A stretch of 64,000 nucleotides of DNA, from positions 1 to 64,000 of the forward strand of contig JAEZUE010000030.1 of NCBI GenBank assembly GCA_023443455.1, given 5' to 3'. Source of the DNA: Verrucomicrobiota bacterium (lineage in GTDB: Bacteria; Verrucomicrobiota; Verrucomicrobiia; Opitutales; Opitutaceae). Below are positions 17,759 through 28,174 of the stretch, in pieces; position 1 is the first letter of the stretch, and each line of letters opens with the position of its first letter. The position numbers were made by a program, and so were the translations under genes. Under the pieces are notes generated by a model. That model worked only from the letters and a program-made list of their open reading frames with translations. It made no database searches and was not told the DNA's origin.

Positions 17759-17793
17759 CCCACTTCCACCCGGAAGTGGGTTTTTAGTTTTTC
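17759..17793 (+). terminator. Rho-independent terminator
   Basis: A perfect 9-bp stem, CCCACTTCC/GGAAGTGGG (17759-17767 and 17772-17780), has an ACCC loop and is followed by TTTTTAGTTTTT. It has no recognised gene directly upstream, which points to a short unannotated transcript. Confidence 0.88.
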
Positions 17794-17881
17794 AGAACCC
17801 AACACCCCTTCCGGGAAAACCGAGCGAGAAGCTCGAGTTCTTTCCCAGAAAAACCGCGGTTTCCCAGAAACCGCATCGGCC

Positions 17882-17930
17882 ACCGAGGCAACCGTGTCGT
17901 CGGGATGACGACGCACCTCACCGCCTCGGT
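17882..17930. other. 49-nt imperfect hairpin in the sigma-factor upstream region
   Basis: Outer arms ACCGAGGC (17882-17889) and GCCTCGGT (17923-17930) are perfectly complementary. An inner stem CGTC/GACG (17898-17901 and 17907-17910), extended by GTG/CAC, closes a GGGAT loop. It lies between the terminator at 17793 and the sigma-factor gene. I do not recognise it as a known riboswitch. Confidence 0.4.
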
Positions 17931-18238
17931 ACCGCACTCCGGCCACATCCTTCAGCCGGTTGCGCCCAGCCATCCCTCCCGCCTCCGTAACGAGGCGTCT
18001 GCGACGGGACGCGGGGCGCGCCGCCAACTCCCGGATGTGACACCACCGGAGCCGCCCGCGGAGCCCGCCCGCCGTCTGAAACCCAATGCAGTGCAAAAAA
18101 CGCTGCAACGGCGGGGGCTCCCGGCGGACGCGGGATTCCGCCACCTGCCGCGCCCGTTCCGCCCACCGTCCCTTTCCGCCGTTCACCACAATTTCAACAC
18201 ACATCAACCACATGTCTTCCACCACCACTTCCATCGCC

Positions 18239-18478
18239 ATGAAAACGAACAAGTCGACCCTCGCCTCCCGAGCTACTGCCCGCACCGCCACCGCCGCCGC
18301 CGAGCGCACCCTGCGCCGCACGCCGGGTTGGCCGTACTGCCTTCAGCCGGGTCGACCGAGCCACGCGTCGAGCCCGTTCACCGATGCCGAAATTCCTTTC
18401 TACGTACACCTTTGCCGTCCGCACAACCGGACCTCCCTTTCCAGTAACCAGCGGCTGAATGCCGCCCCGCCGTTATGA
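18239..18478 (+). CDS. Possible 79-aa leader protein overlapping the sigma-factor start
   Basis: ATG 18239 (or 18212) opens a frame beginning MKTNKSTLASRATARTA and rich in Ala, Thr and Arg. Its TGA overlaps the ATG of the FliA-type sigma gene in the arrangement ATGA (18475-18478). Such an overlap is typical of translational coupling. The protein itself has no recognisable domain, and the second half (HLCRPHNRTSLSS) looks unstructured, so chance is possible in GC-rich DNA. Confidence 0.3.
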   Translation: MKTNKSTLASRATARTATAAAERTLRRTPGWPYCLQPGRPSHASSPFTDAEIPFYVHLCRPHNRTSLSSNQRLNAAPPL

Positions 18479-19164
18479 ACGCCGCACCTGCCGTTCCCGT
18501 TCTTTCCAACGTCCTTGATGTTCTCGATGTCGTCGACGCCGCACTGGCCGGCCTCGACCGCCGCCTGCCGCTCCACGTCTCGCGCGACGATCTCGCCTCT
18601 GCCGGCCGCGCCGCTCTGGTCGCTTCCTTCAACCAGGCCGCCGGCCCGCTGCACGAGATCCGCGCGTACTGCTTCGCCCGCGTCCGCGGTGCGATGTTCG
18701 ACGAGCTCCGGCGCCTCGACCCGCTCTCCCGGCGCACCCGCGCCAAGGTGACCGAGGTCCGCCGCGCCGCCGCCGAACTGGAGCAGGCGCTCGGCCGCGC
18801 CCCCGACGACAACGAACTGGCGACCTTCACCGGCCTCGCCCCGCGGGCCCTGCGCCAAGCGCAACACCTCGGGATCGCGGCCGACTCCCACGAGACCGAT
18901 GGCGAGGCCCTGGCCGGATTGGCCGACCACGAGGCCGTCTCGCCCGCGGATCTCGCCGAGTCGCTGGATCTCCACGAGAACGTGCGGGCGGCCCTTGGCC
19001 GCCTGCCCGAGAGACACGCCTTCGTCGTCCGGCGCTACCACCTCGAGGAAGCCACCCTCGAGGAAATCGCCGGCGAACTGGGCGTCTCGATCGAACGGGT
19101 CCGGCAGCTGCGCGCCGCCGGCGAGAAGATGCTTCGCGAGGACCTGCTGGCCCTCGCTTCGTGA
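18475..19164 (+). CDS. FliA/WhiG-type alternative sigma factor
   Basis: A 229-residue sigma-70 family protein. Region 2 is short and diverged at its start, with ARVRGAMFDELRRLDPLSRRTR near residues 62-85, the FliA signature 'R.RGA..DELR..D'. Region 3 follows (KVTEVRRAAAELEQALGRAPDDNELA). Region 4 has a helix-turn-helix, EEATLEEIAGELGVSIERVRQL, near residues 185-205, for the -35 element. FliA-type factors direct flagellar, motility or developmental genes. A chemoreceptor is encoded 16 kb away, but no flagellar gene is in the window. The region 2.1-2.2 part looks reduced, and activity should not be assumed. The start overlaps an upstream small ORF. Confidence 0.85.
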   Translation: MNAAPAVPVLSNVLDVLDVVDAALAGLDRRLPLHVSRDDLASAGRAALVASFNQAAGPLHEIRAYCFARVRGAMFDELRRLDPLSRRTRAKVTEVRRAAAELEQALGRAPDDNELATFTGLAPRALRQAQHLGIAADSHETDGEALAGLADHEAVSPADLAESLDLHENVRAALGRLPERHAFVVRRYHLEEATLEEIAGELGVSIERVRQLRAAGEKMLREDLLALAS

Positions 19165-19178
19165 GACAGGGGAAACAG

Positions 19179-19231
19179 CCATAGGCACGGGCGGAGCCCG
19201 CTCCGCAACAGGAGCCTCCGCCCGTGTATGG
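19179..19231. other. Hairpin after the sigma-factor gene
   Basis: CACGGGCGGAG (19186-19196) pairs perfectly with CTCCGCCCGTG (19216-19226), and CCATA/TATGG extends the stem with a 2-base bulge. The loop is about 19 nt. There is no T-tract. It could end the sigma message or be a structured element. Confidence 0.5.
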
Positions 19232-19518
19232 CCAACCACAAGACAACGAACCCACCCAAAGCCATGCCGCACTCGCACACCGCCATGCTCTCCACGAACT
19301 TCAGCGCCCACTTCCACGCCATGAAATTTCTCCACGCCCTCTTCACCTCCCTCTGGACCAACGCCGTCGCCTTGATCGACCATCCGGCCGAAGCTCCTCC
19401 CTCCCCCGGCGCCCGCGCGGGCGACGGGACCGCCGGGAACGGGACCCGGTTGATGATCGCCTGGGCTCCCGGGGAACCGATGCCCCGATCCTTGTCGTTC
19501 GATTCCGGACACGATTGA
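19228..19518 (+). CDS. Doubtful 96-aa ORF
   Basis: This frame starts at ATG 19228, with alternatives at 19264, 19285 and 19321. The most protein-like part is MKFLHALFTSLWTNAVALIDH, which could be a short amphipathic or membrane helix. The N-terminal part is His/Thr-rich and the C-terminal part Gly/Pro-rich. There is no recognisable family. It ends 20 bp before a perfect 12-bp hairpin, which gives weak support. Confidence 0.3.
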   Translation: MANHKTTNPPKAMPHSHTAMLSTNFSAHFHAMKFLHALFTSLWTNAVALIDHPAEAPPSPGARAGDGTAGNGTRLMIAWAPGEPMPRSLSFDSGHD

Positions 19519-19538
19519 AGCGTGCCCGCGCACACAGG

Positions 19539-19572
19539 AAGGCCGCGATGTCCATGGATGCATCGCGGCCTT
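19539..19572. terminator. Terminator-like hairpin
   Basis: AAGGCCGCGATG (19539-19550) and CATCGCGGCCTT (19561-19572) form a perfect 12-bp stem with a 10-nt loop. A short TTT follows on the plus strand and AA pairs lie on the other side, so it could work in either direction. The T-tract is weak. Confidence 0.55.
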
Positions 19573-19766
19573 TCGCGTTTCCGGGGTCGCGCCCGATCCT
19601 CTTCTCGTAGCCGGGCGAGGCCGCCCAGGGGTAGGGCGAACCGTCCCGGTGAACCGCCGATCGGGCGTGGCGCCGGCCTCCGTGCCGGCGATGGCGGATC
19701 TCGGCCGAGCTCAACGGCCCCTTTTCCGCTTGAGCCATCGGCACTGCGACTGGTCCGCTGCATCCT

Positions 19767-20606
19767 GTGAACAACTCCCGCCACGCCGCCCGCCTCGTCG
19801 CCACCGATCTCGATGGCACCCTCTTCGGGCCCGACGGCCAGGTGAGCACGGAGAATCGCGCCGCACTCGAGCGACTCGCCGCCCACGGCCACCGCATCGT
19901 GTTCGCGTCCGGGCGCCACGCCGGCGACATGGCGCGGATCGCCGCCGAGTTTCCGATGATCGACGCCATCGTCGCTGGCCAGGGCAGCGAAGTCTGCGAC
20001 CCGCAACGCCGCCGCATCCACTCGCGCACTTTCATGCAAAAGACCGACGTCGCCGCCGTGGTCCACGCCGGACTCGCCGAAGGCTTCGGCGTCGTGGCCT
20101 ACACGGTCGATGGCGAGCACACGCCGCGCGAGGGCCCGGAGACCGCACGCTACCGGCGCATCGCCAAGACCGCGGTCGCATGCGTCGCGCCCGAGGCCCT
20201 AATCGCCGAGGACGTATTCAAGGTCATGTGGATCGCCGACGCCGGACGCATCGACGCCTTTCTCGCCGCGGGCGGGCGCGAACGCTGCTGCCCCGCGACC
20301 GCCACCTCGGTGCGGTCGCATCGGGAAGTCTTCGAATACGGCCCGATCGGCGTCTCGAAAGCGACCGGCGTGGCGACGATCGCCGAGCAGTTCGGCATCC
20401 CTTCGGCGAACGTCGCGGTTTTCGGCGACGCCGAGAACGACGTGCCGATGTTCCTCTGGGCGGGCTTCTCCGTCGCCATGCCCCACGCACCGGCCGATGT
20501 CCGGCGCCGCGCCTCGGCGGTGGCCCCGGACGGGCCCCCGGAGTCGGCCTTCGCCCGGGGCGTGGAACTGCTGGGCAAGGCGCTGGAGGCCAGTCCCTCC
20601 TCGTGA
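19767..20606 (+). CDS. Cof-type HAD-IIB phosphatase
   Basis: A 279-residue haloacid dehalogenase-like hydrolase of the Cof/SupH group. Motif I is ATDLDGTLFG with the nucleophile and general-acid Asp pair near residue 14, motif II is ASGRHAGD near 50, motif III Lys lies in VSKATGV near 195, and motif IV is FGDAENDVPMF near 215. The IIB cap lies between motifs II and III. Members remove phosphate from sugar phosphates or cofactors. The gene starts with GTG at 19767 (no ATG fits) and overlaps the next gene by four bases (GTGA). That coupling to a SemiSWEET transporter suggests that the substrate is a sugar phosphate. Confidence 0.9.
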   Translation: MNNSRHAARLVATDLDGTLFGPDGQVSTENRAALERLAAHGHRIVFASGRHAGDMARIAAEFPMIDAIVAGQGSEVCDPQRRRIHSRTFMQKTDVAAVVHAGLAEGFGVVAYTVDGEHTPREGPETARYRRIAKTAVACVAPEALIAEDVFKVMWIADAGRIDAFLAAGGRERCCPATATSVRSHREVFEYGPIGVSKATGVATIAEQFGIPSANVAVFGDAENDVPMFLWAGFSVAMPHAPADVRRRASAVAPDGPPESAFARGVELLGKALEASPSS

Positions 20607-20866
20607 ATACGCTCGACCTGATCGGCCTGGCCGCCGCCACCCTCACCACCGCCTCGTTCCTCCCGCAGGTGATCCGCCTCTGGCGCACCCGCGACTCCGA
20701 GGGCATTTCGCTGATCACGTTCAGCGTCTTCAGCGCCGGCGTGATCCTGTGGCTGATCTACGGCATCCTGCTGCCCTCGCTGCCGATCATCATCGCCAAC
20801 ACGGTCACGATCGTCCTCTCGATCGCGATCGTCGTGCTGACGATCCGGTTCCGGCGCCGGAGGTAG
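20603..20866 (+). CDS. SemiSWEET-type sugar transporter
   Basis: An 87-residue protein with three membrane helices in the MtN3/SemiSWEET (PQ-loop) fold. Helix 1 contains the family Pro in TASFLPQVIRLWRTRDSEGIS, with the PQ pair followed by the SEGIS turn, helix 2 is FSVFSAGVILWLIYGILL, and helix 3 contains the conserved Asn in IIIANTVTIVLS. SemiSWEETs work as homodimers and move sugars such as glucose or sucrose down a gradient. Translation starts at GTG 20603, overlapping the HAD stop codon. The pairing may allow uptake or efflux of a sugar together with its dephosphorylation. Confidence 0.93.
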   Translation: MNTLDLIGLAAATLTTASFLPQVIRLWRTRDSEGISLITFSVFSAGVILWLIYGILLPSLPIIIANTVTIVLSIAIVVLTIRFRRRR

Positions 20867-20894
20867 CCCCTCCGGTGCCGACCGACGAGCCCCG

Positions 20895-20926
20895 CCGTTT
20901 AAGTTGACGACCGTCAGCCTAAACGG
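20895..20926. other. Hairpin between convergent genes
   Basis: CCGTTTA (20895-20901) pairs with TAAACGG (20920-20926), and an inner TGACG/GTCA pair closes a short loop. It lies between the stop codons of the SemiSWEET and RNHCP genes and may serve both as a transcription stop. Confidence 0.5.
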
Positions 20927-20939
20927 TGTGGAGGCCGAG

Positions 20940-21344
20940 CTACACCGGAAACGGCACGCGCGAGAGCGGCCGGATCGCGAGCGCGAGCAACGCCCGCTCG
21001 TCGTCGTCTCCGGCGATGCGGTTGAGGTGGATCACGCCGCACGTGCCGCAACGGTGCAGCACGTGCCACTCGCCCCGCGGATCCACCGAGATCGCCACCG
21101 GCTCCATGCCGCCGCGACAAAGCGAGGCACGGTCACCGGGAGTATCGTCGAGATGGACACTCCAGAGACAGTGCGGGCAGTGGTTGCGGTGGCGGGTACC
21201 GGGCGCATCGAGCGAGAACTCGAGCCCGCAGTGGCGGCATTTCAGATAGGCCGCGCGGGCGGAACGTTGGTCGCCGCGGAGTTTCTTCGCGGCACGGAAA
21301 TCGTCGTCCAGCCCCGGATCGGGGCGGAATGCGGAATGGGACAT
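20940..21344 (-). CDS. RNHCP-domain zinc protein
   Basis: A 134-residue soluble protein. It has the signature RNHCPHCLWS near residue 65, for which the RNHCP domain family is named, and further Cys pairs CRHCG (residues 36-40), CRGGMEP and HRCGTCGVIH. The layout implies two or more zinc-ribbon-like sites. The function of the family is unknown; the ribbons suggest nucleic-acid binding or a structural role. The start is ATG 21344 (MSHSAFRP), because the upstream extension is low complexity. It is convergent with the SemiSWEET gene. Confidence 0.9.
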   Translation of the reverse strand: MSHSAFRPDPGLDDDFRAAKKLRGDQRSARAAYLKCRHCGLEFSLDAPGTRHRNHCPHCLWSVHLDDTPGDRASLCRGGMEPVAISVDPRGEWHVLHRCGTCGVIHLNRIAGDDDERALLALAIRPLSRVPFPV

Positions 21345-21787
21345 CGGGAAGACACAGTCGGAGGTTGCTTCCCCGGTGGCGGAGAGGCGCGGCTGGGGCG
21401 CCGGAAAACAAGGGAACAGCACCATGCCCGATCAGGTCGCCAAGACGGCGACCGGCGGGATGGTTCGGAAAACGGCCTAACGACGGCCGGCGAACCGACC
21501 GGGTGCGGCAGGCGGCACGCCGTCAGGCCGTTGGGCCCACAATGGCTCCACCGCTGCTCCGCTGGACTGTGTAGGATGACTGCATCAACTGTCGCGATTT
21601 CGACAGCATCCGGGAACGGTCCACACCGCGACCGGTTCAAGACCCGGCCCTTCAGCTTCTCGCATCTTGCGCGCCGCCGAGGGCATCGCGCCTTCTACCT
21701 GCCCGGCTCCGCCCGCGATGCTTTGACCGCACCCCGGCGCCCGCTTTGCTCGCGCAAAAGCGTTTTCCCGCTACAACTCCCCTCACC
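21345..21787. other. 443-bp divergent region upstream of RNHCP and isocitrate dehydrogenase genes
   Basis: No gene is credible here. A small dyad CTGTCG-N6-CGACAG lies at 21589-21606 and could be an operator for one of the two divergent genes. I saw no strong promoter pair. Frames across the region are Arg/Pro/Ser-rich. Confidence 0.5.
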
Positions 21788-24013
<2,226 letters not shown>

Positions 24014-24055
24014 GCCGTGGGCAGCCGGCCCCACCCGGTCCAATCGTTTCCTTCC

Positions 24056-24088
24056 AACAGGCGCCCCACCCGGGCGCCTGTTTCTTTT
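24056..24088 (+). terminator. Rho-independent terminator of icd
   Basis: A perfect 11-bp stem, AACAGGCGCCC/GGGCGCCTGTT (24056-24066 and 24072-24082), has a 5-nt loop and is followed by TCTTTT. Confidence 0.92.
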
Positions 24089-24139
24089 CCCGCTACGCTT
24101 TCCCCGTAGCTGGATGGCGAAGCCATTCAGCCTAGAAAC

Positions 24140-24320
24140 GGCATTTCGGACAGGTCACAGAGGCAGAGGAGAGCCGGAAGGAGAACACGGAGAGATGTTT
24201 GGCAACATTACGCCGCGAGTTGGTACATTCACCCCAGAGGTGAACCGCGCGACGAACCATTTTCTCTCCGAACTCTGTGCTCTCGTGCCTTGCCTCTGAG
24301 CCCTCTGTGTCCAACTGCTG
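24140..24320. repeat. Intergenic inverted repeat of the CACAGAGG/CCTCTGTG type
   Basis: The left arm (GTCACAGAGGCAGAGGAGAG, then AACACGGAGAG) and the right arm (TCTCTCCGAACTCTGTGC, TGCCTCTGAG, CCCTCTGTGTCC) mirror each other imperfectly around about 70 bp. It lies in the 449-bp gap between the icd terminator and cstA, which otherwise holds no gene. Confidence 0.65.
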
Positions 24321-24537
24321 AATTTGGGTTCAGCCCGCCATCCCAATCCGACCTCACCCTGTAGGGCCTCGCCTTGGTGAGGCCGCCACGGAAACTCGCC
24401 ACCCTGAACGCATGGGCGTACCTCCGATCGCCTCCCGACAAGGCGCCCGCGGCACCGATCGCCCCCCGGGCGCCATCGCCCGCGCTTGCCCATCCCTGTC
24501 CGACGCGCCAACAGTGCGCCACCGCCCCCCCGCCCCG

Positions 24538-26013
24538 ATGTCGCTCTTCCTCCTCGCCACCACGATCCTCATCCTCGGCTATTTCACCTACGGGATGCTC
24601 ATCGACCGGGTCTTCCGGCCCGACGCCGGCCGCACCCCGCCGGCCCTGCTCCAAACCGACGGCGTCGACTTCGTGCCGCTGGGCTGGCCGAAGATCTTCC
24701 TGATCCAGCTGCTCAACATCGCCGGACTCGGCCCCATCTTCGGCGCCCTCGCCGGCGCGCTCTGGGGCCCGGTGGCCTATGTCTGGATCGTCTTCGGCAC
24801 GCTCTTCGCCGGCGGCGTGCACGACTACCTCAGCGGCATGATCTCCATCCGCAACCGCGGCGCGAGCTTCTCGGAGCTCACCGGCCACTACCTCGGCAAG
24901 ACCACCCAGAACATCATGCGCGTGTTCTGTATCGGACTGATGGTGCTCGTCGGCGCGGTCTTCGTGATCGGCCCCGCCAAGCTGCTCGCCAACCTCACCC
25001 CCGACATCCTGAGCTTCAACTTCTGGATGGTGGCGGTCTTTTGTTACTACTTTCTGGCGACGATGCTGCCCATCGACAAGCTGATCGGGCGCGTCTACCC
25101 GGTTTTCGGCGTCGCGCTGGTGGTCATGGCCGCCGGCATCGCCGGAGGATTGATCTGGCACGGCCACACGATGCCGGAATTCACCTTGGCCAACCTGCAC
25201 CCCAAGCACCTCCCCATCTGGCCGTTGATGTGCATCTCGATCGCCTGCGGAGCGGTCAGCGGATTCCACGCCACGCAGTCGCCGATGATGGCGCGCTGCC
25301 TCAAGAACGAACGCCACGGCCGGCGCGTCTTCTACGGCGCCATGGTCGCCGAGGGCATCATCGCGCTGATCTGGGCGACCGCCGGCATGGCGTTCTTCCA
25401 CGGCACCGAAGGGCTGGCTGCGGCGATGGCGGCGGGCGGTCCCGCCGTCGTGGTCCACGACATCTCCATCGCCCTGCTCGGCAAGGTCGGCGGGCTGCTC
25501 GCGTTGCTCGGCGTGATCGTCTGCCCGATCACCTCCGGCGACACCGCGTTCCGGAGCGCCCGCCTCATGGTGGCCGACTGGCTCGGCGCCGACCAGAAGC
25601 CGCTGCTCAAGCGCACCTATGTCGCCGTGCCGCTCTTCGTTGCCGGGGCGGCCATCTCGCAACTGAAGTTCGACGTCGTCTGGCGCTACTTCGCCTGGTC
25701 CAACCAGACCCTCGCCATGGTCGTGCTCTGGCTCGGCGCGGTCTACCTCGTCCGGCGGGCGCTGCCGCACTGGTTCGCCACGGTTCCGGCCACCTTCATG
25801 ACCGCCGTATCCGCGACCTACCTGCTCGTCGCCCCCGAAGGCTTCTCGATCGCGACGGAAATCGCGTACCCGCTTGGTGGAGCCATCGCCGCACTCGTCC
25901 TCGCGCTTTTCCTCGGCGTCGTCTTCCCCCGCAATCGCGGCCTCCCGGCCGACCTCGCGCGCGAAATCCCCCGCGCCGCCGAGCGCGAGGCGGAGATGGC
26001 CGACCTCGCCTGA
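24538..26013 (+). CDS. cstA: CstA-family carbon starvation protein / pyruvate-type transporter
   Basis: A 491-residue polytopic membrane protein with about 13 helices. The N-terminal block GYFTYGMLIDRVFRPDA and then DFVPLGWPKIFLIQLLNIAGLGPIFGAL, GGVHDYLSGMISIRNRG and GFHATQSPMMARC are CstA hallmarks. E. coli CstA is about 700 residues; this is the shorter form, which lacks most of the C-terminal extension. Family members carry pyruvate or peptides and are induced when carbon runs low. It starts at ATG 24538, in front of the first helix. The next gene encodes an exported protein in the same direction, 113 bp downstream; a functional link is not shown. Confidence 0.93.
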   Translation: MSLFLLATTILILGYFTYGMLIDRVFRPDAGRTPPALLQTDGVDFVPLGWPKIFLIQLLNIAGLGPIFGALAGALWGPVAYVWIVFGTLFAGGVHDYLSGMISIRNRGASFSELTGHYLGKTTQNIMRVFCIGLMVLVGAVFVIGPAKLLANLTPDILSFNFWMVAVFCYYFLATMLPIDKLIGRVYPVFGVALVVMAAGIAGGLIWHGHTMPEFTLANLHPKHLPIWPLMCISIACGAVSGFHATQSPMMARCLKNERHGRRVFYGAMVAEGIIALIWATAGMAFFHGTEGLAAAMAAGGPAVVVHDISIALLGKVGGLLALLGVIVCPITSGDTAFRSARLMVADWLGADQKPLLKRTYVAVPLFVAGAAISQLKFDVVWRYFAWSNQTLAMVVLWLGAVYLVRRALPHWFATVPATFMTAVSATYLLVAPEGFSIATEIAYPLGGAIAALVLALFLGVVFPRNRGLPADLAREIPRAAEREAEMADLA

Positions 26014-26126
26014 ACACGGCGCCCGCCGGTGCAGCTTGGCGCGGGTCGGAGGCCGCCGCCACCGACGTCCAACAGTGTGAGCAGCGCGCCCGTTGCGCCG
26101 CGGCGGCCACCGGACAGTTTCGGCCC

Positions 26127-26861
26127 ATGCCGAAATGGTTTTCCTCCCTGCTCTGCGCGGGCGCCCTCCTCGCCCCCTCCGTGTTCGCCCAGACGTCGCC
26201 CGAAGGGCAACGCGCCGCTGTTGCCTGGATACAGGTTTTCGGGGAGATCCCCGCCACCGCCGCGATCGAACAAACCGCCAAGGGCGGCTCCATCCCGGCC
26301 ATCGCCGCCGCCCTCCGCCAACAGCTGGGCCGGAACGAAGCCGCCGCCCGGGAGGTCGCCGAGCGTGCGTGGGCCGACACCTTCGGTCCCAGCCGGCCGT
26401 TCGAAACCGGCGAGTCTTCGGGCCCGGTGAGCTACCTGGAACTCGTGGGCGCGCACCTCGAGTCGTTGCAGACCGCCCCCCAGAACCGCCGCGCGCTGAT
26501 CGACGCCGCCTACACCGCCGTCCTCGGCCGACAAGCCTACGATATCGAACACGACTATTGGCTGGGCCGCCCGCCGATCCCGTTCCTCCTGGTGACGGCC
26601 TGCCTCGACGACTGGGCTCGCCGCAACCAGCCCGGCCTGATGGCGACAGCCGGGCCGCCCTGCATTCCGGTCGACAGCCGCCGCATTCGCACCCTGCGGC
26701 TCGCCCCCGCCATCGCGACCGAGGCCCGCGCCCTGCTCCACGGCGACGCTTCCGATGGTGCGCTAGCCCTCGCGCGCGGCGAAAGCGTGTTGGCGCCCGG
26801 CGCCGCCGGAATCATCAGCGTCGGCGGCATCCCTTTCCTCGCGGTGTCCCGAAACAATTGA
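26127..26861 (+). CDS. Exported protein of unknown function
   Basis: A 244-residue protein with a Sec signal peptide (MPKWFSSLLCAGALLAPSVFA, cleaved before Q). The mature part is mostly helical and contains HDYWLGRPPIPFLLVTACLDDW near residue 160, but no family I recognise. The C-terminus is Gly/Ile-rich (GAAGIISVGGIPFLAV). It lies between cstA (same strand) and a convergent GH43 gene. No lipobox is seen, so it is probably periplasmic. Confidence 0.7.
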   Translation: MPKWFSSLLCAGALLAPSVFAQTSPEGQRAAVAWIQVFGEIPATAAIEQTAKGGSIPAIAAALRQQLGRNEAAAREVAERAWADTFGPSRPFETGESSGPVSYLELVGAHLESLQTAPQNRRALIDAAYTAVLGRQAYDIEHDYWLGRPPIPFLLVTACLDDWARRNQPGLMATAGPPCIPVDSRRIRTLRLAPAIATEARALLHGDASDGALALARGESVLAPGAAGIISVGGIPFLAVSRNN

Positions 26862-26969
26862 CGCACTGCGACGGCGGTGCCGCCGCGAATTCCCCTTCGT
26901 CGCGGCCGCCGTCGGAGGCCGGCCGCTCGACCGCCCCCGCCAAACCCACACCGCGATACGATCCGTCGA

Positions 26970-27929
26970 TCAGGGCAGCATCGGCCGGATCGAACCGTCG
27001 GCCTCGTAGAAGAGCTCCTGCACCTTCACGCAACGCCGGTGGCTCACGCCGCCCGACAGCGTGGCATCGTGGTAGTAGAGGAACCAGCGTCCCTGGAACT
27101 CCACGATCGAGTGGTGCGTCGTCCAGCCCAGCACCGGCGGCAGGAACGAGCCGCGGTAGGTGAACGGCCCGAGCGGGCTTCGGCTCGTGGCGTAGCAGAG
27201 CAGGTGCGTGTCTCCGGTCGAGTACGACAGATAGTAGGTGCCGTTGTATTTGTGCATCCACGGCCCCTCGAAATAGCGCGACGACCGGTCGCCCGCCTTC
27301 AGCGGCACGCCCGCGTCGTCGACGATCACCGCGTCCTGCGGCGCCGCGACGAACTGGAGCATGTCGGGGGTGAGCTTCGCGACCTTCGGGCACAGCGCCG
27401 CGGCCTCGGCCGGGGGCTCGCCCGCGTCGGCGACGAAACGGCCGGTGGGCCAGCACTGCAGCTGGCCGCCCCAGATGCCGCCGAAATACATGTAGAACTG
27501 GCCGTCGTCGTCGCGGAACACGCACGGGTCGATGCTGAAGCTGCCCTTGATCGGTTCGGGCTCGGCCACGAACGGCCCCTCGGGGCGGGTGCCCACGGCC
27601 ACGCCGATGCGGAAGATGCCGTCCCGGTCGCGGGCCGGGAAATAGAGGTAGTACCGGCCGTCCTTGAACGCCGCATCCGGCGCCCACATCTGGCGCGAGG
27701 CCCACGGCACATCGCGCACGTGCAACGCCTCGCCGTGGTCCGTCGCCGGCCCGTCGGGCGTGTCCTGCGACAGCACGTGGTAGTCCTCCATCCGGTACTG
27801 ATCGCCGTTGTCGTTCTCCTCCACCTCGAGCGCGAGGTCGTGGGACGGATAGATGTACATCCGGCCCTCGAACACATGGGCCGACGGATCGGCGGTGAAG
27901 ATATGGGAGACGAGCGGTTGGCGGTTCAT
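26970..27929 (-). CDS. Family 43 glycoside hydrolase
   Basis: A 319-residue five-bladed propeller glycosidase. The catalytic trio fits GH43: base Asp in FTADPSAHVFEG at residue about 15, pKa-modulating Asp in SFSIDPCVFRDDDG near 135, and acid Glu in RYFEGPWMHKYNG near 225. VFEGRMYIYPSHD and YYLSYSTGD are typical blade sequences. GH43 enzymes are alpha-L-arabinofuranosidases or beta-xylosidases acting on plant polysaccharides. There is no signal peptide, so it probably works on imported oligosaccharides. The start at ATG 27929 trims an Arg/Pro-rich upstream frame. It is transcribed alone, divergent from the YecA-like gene. Confidence 0.9.
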   Translation of the reverse strand: MNRQPLVSHIFTADPSAHVFEGRMYIYPSHDLALEVEENDNGDQYRMEDYHVLSQDTPDGPATDHGEALHVRDVPWASRQMWAPDAAFKDGRYYLYFPARDRDGIFRIGVAVGTRPEGPFVAEPEPIKGSFSIDPCVFRDDDGQFYMYFGGIWGGQLQCWPTGRFVADAGEPPAEAAALCPKVAKLTPDMLQFVAAPQDAVIVDDAGVPLKAGDRSSRYFEGPWMHKYNGTYYLSYSTGDTHLLCYATSRSPLGPFTYRGSFLPPVLGWTTHHSIVEFQGRWFLYYHDATLSGGVSHRRCVKVQELFYEADGSIRPMLP

Positions 27930-28174
27930 GGCGCGAGGTCTTGGCGACGGAAAACGACTCGGCCGGTGCCGCGCAGCGGGGTCGGCCGAAAGCAGGGTTG
28001 CACGACTGACGGAACCACCCGGCGAATCCGACCCTACCCTTGCGCTAACATTTGAGCCCGTGACCCCGCCCGCCCACTCCGGACCCGTCCACGCGGCAGG
28101 AACCGCGCGGTCTGGTGTTGCACTCGCCCGCCTCGCTTCCCTTGCTTGCCGCCTCACCCCATACGCCGCCTTCC

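Noticed and set aside
17503..18321. 272-codon minus-strand frame upstream of the sigma gene
   Set aside because: It crosses a strong plus-strand terminator and a hairpin, has no domain, and its composition changes along its length.
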